Origin: Streptomyces griseoflavus
GTDB lineage: Bacteria; Actinomycetota; Actinomycetes; Streptomycetales; Streptomycetaceae
DNA length: 64,000 nt
Assembly (NCBI RefSeq): GCF_014649995.1
Contig: NZ_BMUC01000004.1
Coordinates: 376,425-440,424, forward strand
Reading direction: 5' to 3'
Below, one piece after another: positions 7,478 to 16,067 of the stretch (its first letter is position 1; each line of letters opens with the position of its first letter). The translations under genes were made by a program, and so were the position numbers. The notes beneath the pieces are model-generated. The model had not been told where the DNA came from. It saw nothing but the letters and a program-made list of their open reading frames with translations, and ran no database searches.

Positions 7478-8353
7478 TCACCGGAGTCCCCCCACTCCTC
7501 GGCCCGAACCCGGCGCCGTGCCGAGCCACTTCGCCGCGGCTTCGGAACGGCTCGTGCTGTGGAGCTTCGCGAAGATGCGGTTGATGTGGTTCTTCACCGT
7601 CTTCTCGCTGATGAAGCACGTGGCGGCGATCTGCTGGTTGTTCATGCCGGATGCGATGAGGTCCATGATCTCTGCCTCCCTCGTGCTCAGTTGGAACCCG
7701 GATCGGTCGGGGGCGGCCGGGCGGCCACCTGTCCACCCAGACGACGACTGTGCCACATCCGGTTGCAGTCGCGAAAGGTTTTCCACAGAAGTAGGCGGGT
7801 TCGGGACATGAGGCAGGCCGAGTCCGTTCGCCCCAGGGGGCGTTGCACGGGTCGCACCCAGCCCCTCCGGTAGCGGCTGCCCCGGGCCGGGCCTCTGTCG
7901 AAGTTGCGAGAGCAACGCTCCTGCCGCTGTCGGGGTGAAGTGCGGCCGGCCCTCCTTGATGTCGCGCACCGCCGCCACCAGCTGGTCCGCCGTGAACTCG
8001 CCGTGCACCAGGTAGCCGCCCGCTCCCCTGCGCAGGGCCTCCTGGACGATCTCCGACTCCCTGCTGTAGGTGAGCATCACGACCGGGGCGATGCCCACCA
8101 GGTACGGGAGGGCGGAGATGCCGTCGACGCCGGGCATGCGGACGTCGAGGAGGACCACGTCGGGGCGGTGGGCGCGGGCGGCCTCGTAGGCTTCCCTGCC
8201 GTCCGCCGCCTCCGCGACGACCGTGATGTCCTCGCGGCCGGTGAGGAGGGCCGTCAGGCCGGCCCGGACCACCGGGTTGTCGTCCGCGACCACCACGCGC
8301 AGCGAGGCCGGCGGGGGGACGTTCTCGAAGGGGTCCGGCGGTGGTGTCGTCAT
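7478..8353 (-). CDS. NarL/LuxR-family response regulator of the Tad operon
   Basis: 291 aa. The receiver domain is at about residues 17-130, with the acidic pair in VVADDNP, phospho-acceptor Asp in LLDVRMPGVDG and the switch Thr in VVMLTYSRES. The normally invariant Lys is replaced: the segment reads GYLVHGE instead of GYLLKD. A long Pro/Gly-rich linker of about 85 residues separates it from a C-terminal LuxR HTH (STREAEIMDLIASGMNNQQIA, then KTVKNHINRIFAKLH). ATGA overlap with the histidine kinase shows they are coupled. It probably controls pilus gene expression. Confidence 0.92.
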   Translation of the reverse strand: MTTPPPDPFENVPPPASLRVVVADDNPVVRAGLTALLTGREDITVVAEAADGREAYEAARAHRPDVVLLDVRMPGVDGISALPYLVGIAPVVMLTYSRESEIVQEALRRGAGGYLVHGEFTADQLVAAVRDIKEGRPHFTPTAAGALLSQLRQRPGPGQPLPEGLGATRATPPGANGLGLPHVPNPPTSVENLSRLQPDVAQSSSGWTGGRPAAPDRSGFQLSTREAEIMDLIASGMNNQQIAATCFISEKTVKNHINRIFAKLHSTSRSEAAAKWLGTAPGSGRGVGGLR

Positions 8354-9885
8354 GGCGTGGCCTCCGTGGGGGTTGTCGGCGTCACCGCCGCGAGCGGGAG
8401 TTCCAGGCGGACCTCCGTGCCCTGGGCGAGGGTGCCCCGGCCTATGCGGATGCGGGCTCCGACCGAGGCGGCCCGTTCGACCATGCCCACCAAACCGAAG
8501 TGGCCCGCCCTGCGGAGGTTTTCCAGGTTCGTGCCCGGCGGGAGGCCGGAGCCGTCGTCGTAGACGCTGATGCGCAGGAGGTCTCCGTGGACGCCCGCGC
8601 GGACGTCGACCCGGGTCGGCTCGGCGTGCCGGTGGGCGTTCTCCAGGGCCTCCTGGGCGATGGTGAGGAGCTGGCGGGCCACCGCCGGGGGGACCGGGGG
8701 GACGGTGTCCTCGCCGGTCGGGGCGTACGAGGCGGTCAGGCCGGTGCGTTTGCTGAAGTCGCGGGTGCGTGCGGCGAGTTCGACGAGGACGTCGGTGCCC
8801 TGGTCCGGGTCGGATTCCCGTCGGAGGTCGGCGAGGAGTTCGCGTGATTCGGCGGCGGCCCTGCGGGCCGAGCGGGCCACCAGCTCCGCCTGCTGTTTCA
8901 CCAGGTCGGGGGTCATGTGCGGGGCGCCCGCCGTGGCGGCCAGGCCGTCCGCCGCCAGGGCCACTCCGTGGAGGGTCTTGGCGACCGAGTCGTGCATCTC
9001 CCGGGCCAGGCGGGCCCGTTCCGCGCTGACCGCCTCCGTCACCGCCAGGCGGGCCTGGATCGCCGTCAGGGCCCGGGTCGCCCGGCCCAGGCTGAGCATC
9101 AGCTTGCGCAGGCTGGAGCCGACGGCTCCCGCGACCACGCAGAGGCCGGGGAGGAGCAGGGTCTGCGCCAGGTCGGTGTGCGGGTCCTCCAGGGTCGCGT
9201 AGACCAGCAGCAGGATCAGGCCCTGGAGGGAGGCGAAGACGGCGGCGCCCCGCCAGCCGTAGACCAGGCCCGCGAGGAGGGGGGTGCAGACGCTGACGTA
9301 GGCGAGGGTGGTGTCCGGGCCGGCGGAGACCAGGAGCAGGGCCCCGAAGAGGGTGTCCACGGCCAGCAGGGTGGGGTGGCGCAGGAGGAGGGGGCCGAAG
9401 CGTTCCCAGTCGCGGAAGAGGATGTAGGACGCCATGAAGGTGACGACCACGGCGGTCGCGACCAGGCGGGTGCCCCAGCCGGGGCCGGCGTTGAGCAGGG
9501 CCGCGGGGGCGGCCACGGCGATCATCGCCAGGCGGAAGCCGAACACCTGCCGGCACAGGGCCTGGAGGGCGTTGGCCTGGATCTGCGCGTCAGGGGCGGG
9601 GGGCGTCCGGCTCCCGGCCGGACGGGCGTCCGCGTCGCCCGCGGGCGTCCCCGGTACGGGTCCACCGGCGTCGGCGGAGGCGGGGGCCGGTGGGGGCGCG
9701 GGTGCCCGGCCGGCCGGTGCCCAGCCCGGTGGCAGTACGGGCGTCACCGACGTCACCGGGATGTCCGGGGCGCCGGTGCGGGCGTACGGCGGGAGGACCG
9801 TGCCCGCCGGTGGGGTGGTGATCTCCGACGGCTCGGCCGGGACCGGGCGGCGCAGCAGCCGTGTTCGTTCTCTCGTCGTGGTCAT
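8350..9885 (-). CDS. NarL-type sensor histidine kinase of the Tad operon
   Basis: 511 aa. The first ~105 residues are Pro/Ala-rich and cytoplasmic-like. About six hydrophobic segments span residues 110-270 and form the likely sensor. The HisKA_3 dimerisation motif is LAREMHDSVAKTLHG with H298 as phospho-acceptor, and the ATPase domain has EALENAHRHA (N box) and YDDGSGLPPG (G1 box). The ligand is unknown. Its place between tadC and the response regulator, on the same strand with short gaps, ties it to Tad pilus control. Confidence 0.93.
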   Translation of the reverse strand: MTTTRERTRLLRRPVPAEPSEITTPPAGTVLPPYARTGAPDIPVTSVTPVLPPGWAPAGRAPAPPPAPASADAGGPVPGTPAGDADARPAGSRTPPAPDAQIQANALQALCRQVFGFRLAMIAVAAPAALLNAGPGWGTRLVATAVVVTFMASYILFRDWERFGPLLLRHPTLLAVDTLFGALLLVSAGPDTTLAYVSVCTPLLAGLVYGWRGAAVFASLQGLILLLVYATLEDPHTDLAQTLLLPGLCVVAGAVGSSLRKLMLSLGRATRALTAIQARLAVTEAVSAERARLAREMHDSVAKTLHGVALAADGLAATAGAPHMTPDLVKQQAELVARSARRAAAESRELLADLRRESDPDQGTDVLVELAARTRDFSKRTGLTASYAPTGEDTVPPVPPAVARQLLTIAQEALENAHRHAEPTRVDVRAGVHGDLLRISVYDDGSGLPPGTNLENLRRAGHFGLVGMVERAASVGARIRIGRGTLAQGTEVRLELPLAAVTPTTPTEATP

Positions 9886-9904
9886 CGTGCGCCCTGCCTC
9901 CGCC

Positions 9905-10792
9905 CTACTCGCCCGTGAGGGAACCGAAGTCGGTGCCGGAGCCGAGGATCAGGCCGGCGCCGAGGAGGATCATCGTGGCCGGGACCATGAAGGTGGTGAT
10001 CATCATGGTGGCCTTGGGGACCGCGCGGGCCGCTTTCCTGCGGGCGTTCTGCGCGTCCGTGCGGCGCATGTCCTTGGCCAGCGACACCAGCGTGTCGACG
10101 ATCGGCGCGCCCAGCTCCTCGCCCTGCTGCAGCGCGGTCACGAACATGGCCACCTGCTCGGAGTCGTTGCGGCGGCGCAGTTCCGCGAACGCCTGCCTGC
10201 GGCTCATGCCCAGGTCCATCTGGCGGAGGGTGATGCGCAGTTCGTCCGCCCACGGGCCCTCGTACTTCGACGACACCCGGTCCAGTGCCTGCCGGAAGCC
10301 CAGGCCGGCGCTGACCACGACCGCGAGGACGTCCAGGAAGTCCGGCAGTGTCCGCTCGATGACGTCCTTGCGGACGCGGATCGCCGACCAGATGCCGACC
10401 TCCGTCCAGAACGCGCCGAACGCGAGCAGCAGCAGCGCCACGAAGAGCTGTCCGCGCATGAGGAAGACCAGGAAGCCGACGCCGCCCAGCGCCCCGTACA
10501 CCGCGCGGCGGGCGGCGTAGCGGTCGATGGTGAGGCCGCCGGGGTTGCCCGCCAGGTCGATCTTGCGGCGGTACCTGGCGACCCGCGCCGGGCCCATGAC
10601 CCGCAGCACGGCGGGGGCGTAGCGCATGCCCATGCGGTCGACGAGGGAGTCGACGGCGCCCGTGCGGGTGGAGCCGACCTCCAGGGCCAGCATCAGGTCG
10701 CCGGGGAGTTTCGCCTCGGCCCGGTACATGCGGATGCCGGCGAAGACGCCCCACACTCCGAGGCCCATCAGCAGGGCGAGCAGAAGTCCCAT
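9905..10792 (-). CDS. tadC: TadC-like pilus inner-membrane protein (type II secretion F domain)
   Basis: 295 aa. There is a hydrophobic N-terminal helix, then paired membrane segments (AVYGALGGVGFLVFLMRGQLFVALLLLAFGAFW) before a T2SSF domain with LPDFLDVLAVVVSAGLGFRQAL and QGEELGAPIVDTLVSLA, and a C-terminal membrane helix (MMITTFMVPATMILLGAGLIL). TadC pairs with TadB to form the platform on which the CpaF ATPase acts. It lies about 20 bp after tadB. Confidence 0.92.
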   Translation of the reverse strand: MGLLLALLMGLGVWGVFAGIRMYRAEAKLPGDLMLALEVGSTRTGAVDSLVDRMGMRYAPAVLRVMGPARVARYRRKIDLAGNPGGLTIDRYAARRAVYGALGGVGFLVFLMRGQLFVALLLLAFGAFWTEVGIWSAIRVRKDVIERTLPDFLDVLAVVVSAGLGFRQALDRVSSKYEGPWADELRITLRQMDLGMSRRQAFAELRRRNDSEQVAMFVTALQQGEELGAPIVDTLVSLAKDMRRTDAQNARRKAARAVPKATMMITTFMVPATMILLGAGLILGSGTDFGSLTGE

Positions 10793-10813
10793 GTCAGTCG
10801 GCCTCCTCGCCGG

Positions 10814-11758
10814 TCAGACGTCGATGCGCGACAGTCGGCGGATGAGGACGAAGCCCACGGCGTACAGCCCGAAGGCGATGATCACCGCGGCCTGGCCGGC
10901 CGGGGAGCCGGTCATGCGCTCCAGGGCGCCGTCCTTCACCCCGTTCATCAGGAACAACGAGCCGACGCCGAGGACGGGGACGGCGTACGAGGTCATGCTC
11001 ACCTGGGAGAGCTGGGTGCGGACCTCGCGCCTGGTCTCCTTGCGTTCCTCCAGGGTCTCGGTGAGGTTGCGGAGCGCGCTCACGACCTGGCCGCCCGCCC
11101 GGTTGGACAGCACCAGGGTGGTGACCAGGACGACCAGTTCGCGGGAGGGGAGGCGGTCGGCCAGTTCGCCGAGGGCGTCGTCCATGGACGCGCCGACCGC
11201 GAGCTGGTTGGCGACCTTGGCCAGTTCCTCGCCCGCCGGGGCCTCCAGTTCCTCCGCGGCCATGCCGATGGCCGTACGGAGCGCCAGGCCGGCCTGGGTG
11301 GCGTTGGCCAGGATGCGGGCCAGCTCGGGGAGTTGGTTGATGAACTTCTCGATGCGTTTCTGACGCTGCCAGTGGAGGAACTGCAGTGCCGCCCAGATGC
11401 CGAGCAGTCCGGCGATCGGCCCGAAGAACGGGGCGAGGGTGGCCTGGCCGATCAGCCAGAGGCCGGCGACCGTGGCGAGCATGGCGGCGAAGAACTCGCC
11501 GGGGGTGATGTCCAGGCCGGTGGCCAGCAGGCGCAGCTCCAGCTTCCTGCCCAGCTTGGTGCGGCGCAGGCGCCGGTCCAGGGCGGGGAAGTGGCGCCGG
11601 CGGCCGACGACGGGGATCTGGCCGGTGGCCGAGAGGCGGTCCACCAGCGCCTGGCGCTGCGCCCTGCCGGAGGCGTAGGAATGCACACCGACGACCCCGA
11701 GGACACAGGTCAGCAGGGCGATGCCGGTGGTCAGCCTGATCAGGTTCTGCAGATCCAT
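10814..11758 (-). CDS. tadB: TadB-like pilus inner-membrane protein (type II secretion F domain)
   Basis: 314 aa from ATG 11758. An N-terminal membrane helix is followed by a basic cytoplasmic loop, a hydrophobic pair (about residues 85-125) and the T2SSF domain with INQLPELARILANATQAGLAL and LVLSNRAGGQVVSALRNLTETL. It ends with two hydrophobic helices. It forms the pilus assembly platform together with TadC. It is 11 bp downstream of the cpaF stop and in the same operon. Confidence 0.92.
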   Translation of the reverse strand: MDLQNLIRLTTGIALLTCVLGVVGVHSYASGRAQRQALVDRLSATGQIPVVGRRRHFPALDRRLRRTKLGRKLELRLLATGLDITPGEFFAAMLATVAGLWLIGQATLAPFFGPIAGLLGIWAALQFLHWQRQKRIEKFINQLPELARILANATQAGLALRTAIGMAAEELEAPAGEELAKVANQLAVGASMDDALGELADRLPSRELVVLVTTLVLSNRAGGQVVSALRNLTETLEERKETRREVRTQLSQVSMTSYAVPVLGVGSLFLMNGVKDGALERMTGSPAGQAAVIIAFGLYAVGFVLIRRLSRIDV

Positions 11759-11769
11759 GGGGACGGTTC

Positions 11770-13107
11770 CTACCTGGCTTCTCGGGTGGCGAGCTGGTCG
11801 GCGGAGTGCGCGATGCCGAACGCCTGCGGGACGGGCTGGCTCGCCATGTAGAGGCGGTCGGCGGTGCGGCGCGGCAGCGGGTAGTGGTCGTAGGCGCCGT
11901 GGACGCGGCCGTCGGCGGTCATCGGCTGCGCGTGGAAGCGGGCGACCGTGGCCAGCCGGTACGGTTCCGAGCCGTGGCTCTCCAGCAGGGCGATCTCGGT
12001 GATGCGGCGGGCGCCGTCGGCGAAGCGGGTGAGCTGGACGATCACGTCGACGGCGCTGTTGATCTGGTCGTGCAGCGCCACGAAGGGGATCTCCACGTCG
12101 GACATGGAGGCGAGGGTCTGCAGGCGCATCAGCGCGTCCTCGGCGCTGTTGGCGTGGACGGTGGCGAGGGAGCCGTCGTGGCCGGTGGACATGGCCTGGA
12201 GCATGTCGAGCGACTCGCCGCCGCGGACCTCACCGACGACGATGCGGTCGGGGCGCATGCGCAGGGAGTTGCGGACGAGGTCGCGGATGGTGACCTTGCC
12301 CTTGCCCTCGACGTTCGGGGGGCGGGACTCCAGGCGGATGACGTGGGGCTGCTGGAGCTGGAGTTCGGCGGAGTCCTCGATGGTGATGATGCGTTCGCCC
12401 TCGGGGATCAGGCCGGAGAGGGCGTTGAGGAGGGTCGTCTTCCCGGTGCCGGTGGCGCCCGAGACGATGACGTTGAAGCGGGCCTGCACCAGTCCCGCGA
12501 GCAGGTACAGCATCTGCTCGTCGAGCGAGCCGAGGCCGATGAGCTCCTGGAGGGTGAAGGAGCGGGGGAAGCGGCGGATGGTGAGTGTGGCGCCGGTCAG
12601 GGACAGCGGCGGGATGATGACGTTGACGCGCTCGCCGGAGGGGAGGCGGGCGTCGACCATGGGGTTGGCCTCGTCGACGCGGCGGTTCACCGTGGAGACG
12701 ATGCGTTCGATCGTCTGCATGAGCTGGTCGTTGGAGGCGAACCGCAGGGGCAGTTGCTCCACCCGGCCGCCGCGCTCGACGAAGATCGCGTCGGGGCCGT
12801 TCACCATGATCTCGGTGATCGACGCGTCCTCCAGCAGGGGTTCCAGGATGCCGAGGCCGAGTGCCTCGTCGACGACGCGGCGGATCAGCTGGGAGCGTTC
12901 GACGGTCGACAGGACCGGGCCCTCGCGGCTGATGATGTGGCCCAGCACGCGTTCCAGCCGGGCCCGGCGTTCGGCCGCGGCCAGCGAGCTCATCTCCGCG
13001 AGGTCGATCTCCTCCAGGAGCTTGGCGCGGTAGGAGGCGACCAGGTGGCCGTCCTCGCCCCGTCCGCCCGACTCCTCGGGGGAGTTGATGCGTGCCCGCA
13101 GGCTCAT
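11770..13107 (-). CDS. cpaF: CpaF/TadA-family pilus assembly ATPase
   Basis: 445 aa. The N-terminal region (residues 1-130) has the CpaF helical part ending EIMVNGPDAIFVERGG. The RecA core has Walker A GATGTGKTT with K223, an Asp box (ITIEDSAELQLQ), Walker B region (RIVVGEVRGGESLDMLQAMSTGHDG) and the His box (GSLATVHANSAEDAL). All catalytic motifs are present. It powers pilin extrusion through TadB/TadC. A 165-bp leader with repeated GCTCGTTCTGG boxes precedes it, the largest gap inside the operon. Confidence 0.96.
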   Translation of the reverse strand: MSLRARINSPEESGGRGEDGHLVASYRAKLLEEIDLAEMSSLAAAERRARLERVLGHIISREGPVLSTVERSQLIRRVVDEALGLGILEPLLEDASITEIMVNGPDAIFVERGGRVEQLPLRFASNDQLMQTIERIVSTVNRRVDEANPMVDARLPSGERVNVIIPPLSLTGATLTIRRFPRSFTLQELIGLGSLDEQMLYLLAGLVQARFNVIVSGATGTGKTTLLNALSGLIPEGERIITIEDSAELQLQQPHVIRLESRPPNVEGKGKVTIRDLVRNSLRMRPDRIVVGEVRGGESLDMLQAMSTGHDGSLATVHANSAEDALMRLQTLASMSDVEIPFVALHDQINSAVDVIVQLTRFADGARRITEIALLESHGSEPYRLATVARFHAQPMTADGRVHGAYDHYPLPRRTADRLYMASQPVPQAFGIAHSADQLATREAR

Positions 13108-13116
13108 GAGTCGCTT

Positions 13117-13205
13117 GCTCCTCGTTCCGGTGGCTCTTCTTCTGTCGCTCGTTCTGGTCGCTGCTCGTTCTGGGAACTGCCCGTTCGCGAAAGTGCTCGT
13201 TCTGG
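13117..13205. repeat. Direct repeats of GCTCGTTCTGG in the cpaF leader
   Basis: Three perfect 11-bp copies start at 13147, 13163 and 13195, so their spacings are 16 and 32 bp. A degenerate copy (ctcgttccgg) lies at 13121-13130. In the transcribed strand they read CCAGAACGAGC. They fill the only sizeable non-coding gap within the Tad operon. They could be a regulator-binding array or an RNA element; nothing in the sequence decides this. Confidence 0.7.
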
Positions 13206-13272
13206 CGGCTGCTCCTCCTCGCCCCGTCGCCCGGCTCCCCGCGGCTCCCCCGCGGTTCCCGCGGCTCCTCGT

Positions 13273-13641
13273 TCAGCGGTCCTTCGGCATGGTGGCGGTC
13301 TTGCGGGCCGGGCCGAAGTCCCAGCCGGGGACGATCGAGGGGATGTCGACCGTGGCGGTCACGGTGACCTCCTTGCCGAGCCCCACCGGCACGCAGGCGG
13401 TGCCGTCGGCCAGCCAGGAGCTGACGGCTGCCGTGCACGCCCCCTGGGCGCCGCGGTCCAGCGACGCGCTGCGCGCCCCCGCGCGGGCTGCGGTGCCCGC
13501 CTGCTGGGCGGTGTAGGCGATCAGGCCCAGCTGCACGACGGCCATGCCGACGATGAGCAGGACGGGGAGGAAACCCAGGTACTCCAGGGCCGCCTGCCCG
13601 CGGTCGCGGTCGGGCCGGCGGTGGCCGCGTCGGTACGGCAT
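13273..13641 (-). CDS. TadE-like pseudopilin (second copy)
   Basis: 122 aa from ATG 13641; GGAGGAC ends a few bases upstream and lies inside the previous gene. It has a basic N-terminus, then RGQAALEYLGFLPVLLIVGMAVVQLG, the TadE pattern with Gly, Glu at +5 and a hydrophobic helix. The remainder is an exported domain with two Cys (GACTAAVSS, GTACVPVG) that could bridge. TadE-like minor pilins are thought to prime or cap the fibre. Only one base separates it from the upstream TadE-like gene. Confidence 0.88.
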   Translation of the reverse strand: MPYRRGHRRPDRDRGQAALEYLGFLPVLLIVGMAVVQLGLIAYTAQQAGTAARAGARSASLDRGAQGACTAAVSSWLADGTACVPVGLGKEVTVTATVDIPSIVPGWDFGPARKTATMPKDR

Positions 13642-13642
13642 C

Positions 13643-14047
13643 TCAGTCCTCCTCCTCGACGGCACCGGCGTGGCCCGTCACGTCGAAGGGGAAGGAGACC
13701 GTGCCCGGGAAGAGGAGGGGGACGTCCAGCTTCACGTCGGCGGTGACGAAGCCGCCCCCGGTCGCACAGTTCACGGTCGCTCCCCCCGCCCAGGCTCCCG
13801 ACAGCTTGTCGACACCGGCGTCGTGGCAGGCGCCCTGCCGGGCCCCGGGGTCGGCCGCCGTCGCCGCCCGTACCGCCTCGTCCGCAGCATTCCCCGCGAG
13901 CGTGAAGGTGTACCCCACGAGCACCAGCTGCCACAGCACCACCAGTGTCACCAGGATCGTCGGCGTCATGCCGAGGAATTCGATGGTGACCTGGCCCCGG
14001 TCATGGTCGCGGGGCCGCCGTGAGGTCGTTGTCCGCATGGATCTCAT
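13643..14047 (-). CDS. TadE-like pseudopilin (first copy)
   Basis: 134 aa from ATG 14047, whose ATGA overlaps the CpaE stop; an in-frame ATG at 14038 is the alternative. The motif RGQVTIEFLGMTPTILVTLVVLWQ is the Gly-x4-Glu-Phe pilin-like segment. The exported part has two Cys (GACHDAGV, VNCATGGG) like its neighbour, which suggests a duplication. It ends in an acidic tail, AVEEED. Confidence 0.88.
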   Translation of the reverse strand: MRSMRTTTSRRPRDHDRGQVTIEFLGMTPTILVTLVVLWQLVLVGYTFTLAGNAADEAVRAATAADPGARQGACHDAGVDKLSGAWAGGATVNCATGGGFVTADVKLDVPLLFPGTVSFPFDVTGHAGAVEEED

Positions 14048-15297
14048 CCCCCGTCGTCCTTCCTCCGCCGGAAACTCACCGACCCCCGGTCGCCCCGCAG
14101 CCGGTTGCCCTTCTGGGCGCCCTCGACGGCTTTGACCAGGCCGAGTTCGCCCGCCAGGCCCCACAGGGCCTGCTTCACCGTGCTCTTGCTCTCCAGTTCG
14201 TGGACGCGTCCGGCGTCCACGACTCCCTGGAGTTCCTTGAAGTGGGCGGGGACCGTGGTGGCCGCCACCGTCGTGCCGGTGATCTTCTGGATGAGCGGGG
14301 GCTGGATCTCCGTGCCCCGGGTGTGCCGGTTGACGACGATCGTGGTCTCCTCCGCCTTGCGGATCTGCAGCCGGTCCCACATCCGCACCACCCGCTTGGC
14401 ACCCCGTACGGCGATCACGTCGGGGGTGGTGACCAGCAGGGCCCGGTCGGCCATCTCCACGGCCGCCGCGCCGGCCCCGCCGAGCTGGGCGCCGCAGTCG
14501 ATGACGACGACCTCGTAGCGGGAGCGCAGGGCGCTGACGATCTGGCGGGTGGAGCGGTCGGTGACGTCCTCGCCGCGTTCGCCCTCGCCTGGGGCGAGCA
14601 GCAGGGTGAGACCGGTGTCGTGGCGGAAGACGGCGTCGGCCAGGACGCGCGGGGAGATGTCGCCCACGGCGGCCAGGTCGACGACGGACCGCCGGAACTG
14701 GACGTCGAGGTAGGAGGCGACGTCGCCGGTCTGGAGGTCCATGTCGACCAGGGCGGTGGGGCGGCCGGACGCCTGGGCGGCGAGGGCGAGCTGGACGGCG
14801 GTGAGGGTGGCGCCCACGCCGCCCTTGGATCCGCTGACGGTGACGACGGTGCCGCCGACGCCGGTGAACACGTCGACGCCCGCGCCCAGGTGGCGGCGGA
14901 CGCCGACGGACCACTGGGCGACGGCCTGGACGCGGCTGGCGAGTTCCTCGTAGCTGAGCGGGAGGGCGACCAGGCCACGGGCGCCGTAGTCCATGGCCGC
15001 CTGGAAGAGGCCGGGGCTCGCGTCGGAGGTGACGAGGATGACGCCGACGGAGGGGAAACGCAGGGCGACTTCGCGGATCAGCTCCAGTGCGGGGACGGGG
15101 CCGATCCGCTCGTGCACGACCACGACCTCGGGCAGTTCGTCGACGGACTCGGCGGCCAGGCGCGCGAGGGTGTCGACGAGCTGGGTGGAGTCGGCCACCG
15201 GGGCCACCGGCTCGGCGTCCGGGAGCTGGCTGAGCAGTGTGGTGATGGACCGGACCGCGTCCGCGTCGCCGACTGCCGGGAGGATCCTGGTGGGCAT
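14044..15297 (-). CDS. cpaE: CpaE/TadZ-like pilus localisation ATPase
   Basis: 417 aa. Residues 1-130 form a receiver-like domain (VVVVHERIGPVPALELI, VGVILVTSDASPGL). Residues about 145-390 are a MinD/ParA-type domain with the deviant Walker A SGSKGGVGAT, the Asp of LVDMDLQTGD, and VVIDCGAQ. CpaE/TadZ proteins place the pilus machine at the pole or membrane. The C-terminal tail is basic. It is tightly packed, 8 bp after cpaB and overlapping the TadE-like gene. Confidence 0.92.
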   Translation of the reverse strand: MPTRILPAVGDADAVRSITTLLSQLPDAEPVAPVADSTQLVDTLARLAAESVDELPEVVVVHERIGPVPALELIREVALRFPSVGVILVTSDASPGLFQAAMDYGARGLVALPLSYEELASRVQAVAQWSVGVRRHLGAGVDVFTGVGGTVVTVSGSKGGVGATLTAVQLALAAQASGRPTALVDMDLQTGDVASYLDVQFRRSVVDLAAVGDISPRVLADAVFRHDTGLTLLLAPGEGERGEDVTDRSTRQIVSALRSRYEVVVIDCGAQLGGAGAAAVEMADRALLVTTPDVIAVRGAKRVVRMWDRLQIRKAEETTIVVNRHTRGTEIQPPLIQKITGTTVAATTVPAHFKELQGVVDAGRVHELESKSTVKQALWGLAGELGLVKAVEGAQKGNRLRGDRGSVSFRRRKDDGG

Positions 15298-15304
15298 GCG
15301 GCTC

Positions 15305-16012
15305 TCACTTGTCCTTCGCGAGTTCGTACGTCCGGTCCTGCTCGGGGACGGCGGTGTCGCCCCCGGGAGCGACCAGCGCGAGCCGGACCCGCTGGGCGAA
15401 CGACTCGGCGTAGGTGATGCGCTGGGCGTCGATGGCGGACAGCGCGAAGGTGATCGGGACGGCGTCGGTGGGCTGCCCGCCCCGGTCGTTCTCGTCGGGC
15501 TGGAGCGCGGTGAGCCGGCCCACGTCGAGGACCTTGGCGTTGGTCACGATGATCTTCGACTGGGCGGGGGCGCCCTCGCGTTCGCCTTCGAAGGTGGCGT
15601 AGACGTTGACCGACGCGCCCGGTGTGATCTTGCCGGCGACGCCGGTGGCCGCGTCGATCATGATGGCGACCTCCTGCTGCCCCGGCTGGAGCGCGGGCTG
15701 GTTCACGACCATGTCGTTCTGCAGCAGTGAGCCCTTGCGCAGGGTGGTCACGGCGATCTTCCCGCGGATGTCGGCGAGGTCGGTGACGGCGTTCTCCGAC
15801 AGCCACCGCTCCGGCATCGAGATCTTCTCGAACTGGTCCGTGCCGAGCGCGGTGTAGGGCGCGATGTCGGACTTCAGCCGGTAGGCGGTGACCTCGGGGC
15901 CGACCTTGGATTTCACGTCGCTGATGACGGAGAGCACGCCGGCGAACGCGCCGAGGGCGCACAGGACCGACAGGAGCAGGAGTATCACGCCTCGGCGCTG
16001 ACGGGAGTTCAT
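15305..16012 (-). CDS. cpaB: CpaB/RcpC-like Flp pilus protein (SAF domain)
   Basis: 235 aa. One N-terminal membrane helix (GVILLLLSVLCALGAFAGVL) is followed by an SAF domain (AYRLKSDIAPYTALGTDQFEKISMP) and an RcpC-like beta domain (EVAIMIDAATGVAGKITPGASVNVYATF). In Gram-negative bacteria CpaB helps the secretin; here there is no outer membrane, so the role is probably in crossing the wall. It begins the core set of Tad genes. Confidence 0.9.
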   Translation of the reverse strand: MNSRQRRGVILLLLSVLCALGAFAGVLSVISDVKSKVGPEVTAYRLKSDIAPYTALGTDQFEKISMPERWLSENAVTDLADIRGKIAVTTLRKGSLLQNDMVVNQPALQPGQQEVAIMIDAATGVAGKITPGASVNVYATFEGEREGAPAQSKIIVTNAKVLDVGRLTALQPDENDRGGQPTDAVPITFALSAIDAQRITYAESFAQRVRLALVAPGGDTAVPEQDRTYELAKDK

Positions 16013-16067
16013 GAACCGTACAACCTCATCGGGATCATCGGGCCGGCTGGTGCGGTGGACGAACGGG

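Noticed and set aside
13085-13516. Plus-strand frame over the cpaF leader and TadE-like gene, with a hydrophobic start
   Set aside because: It overlaps a clear TadE-like gene on the other strand. Its LVLVAA repeats are produced by the DNA repeats.
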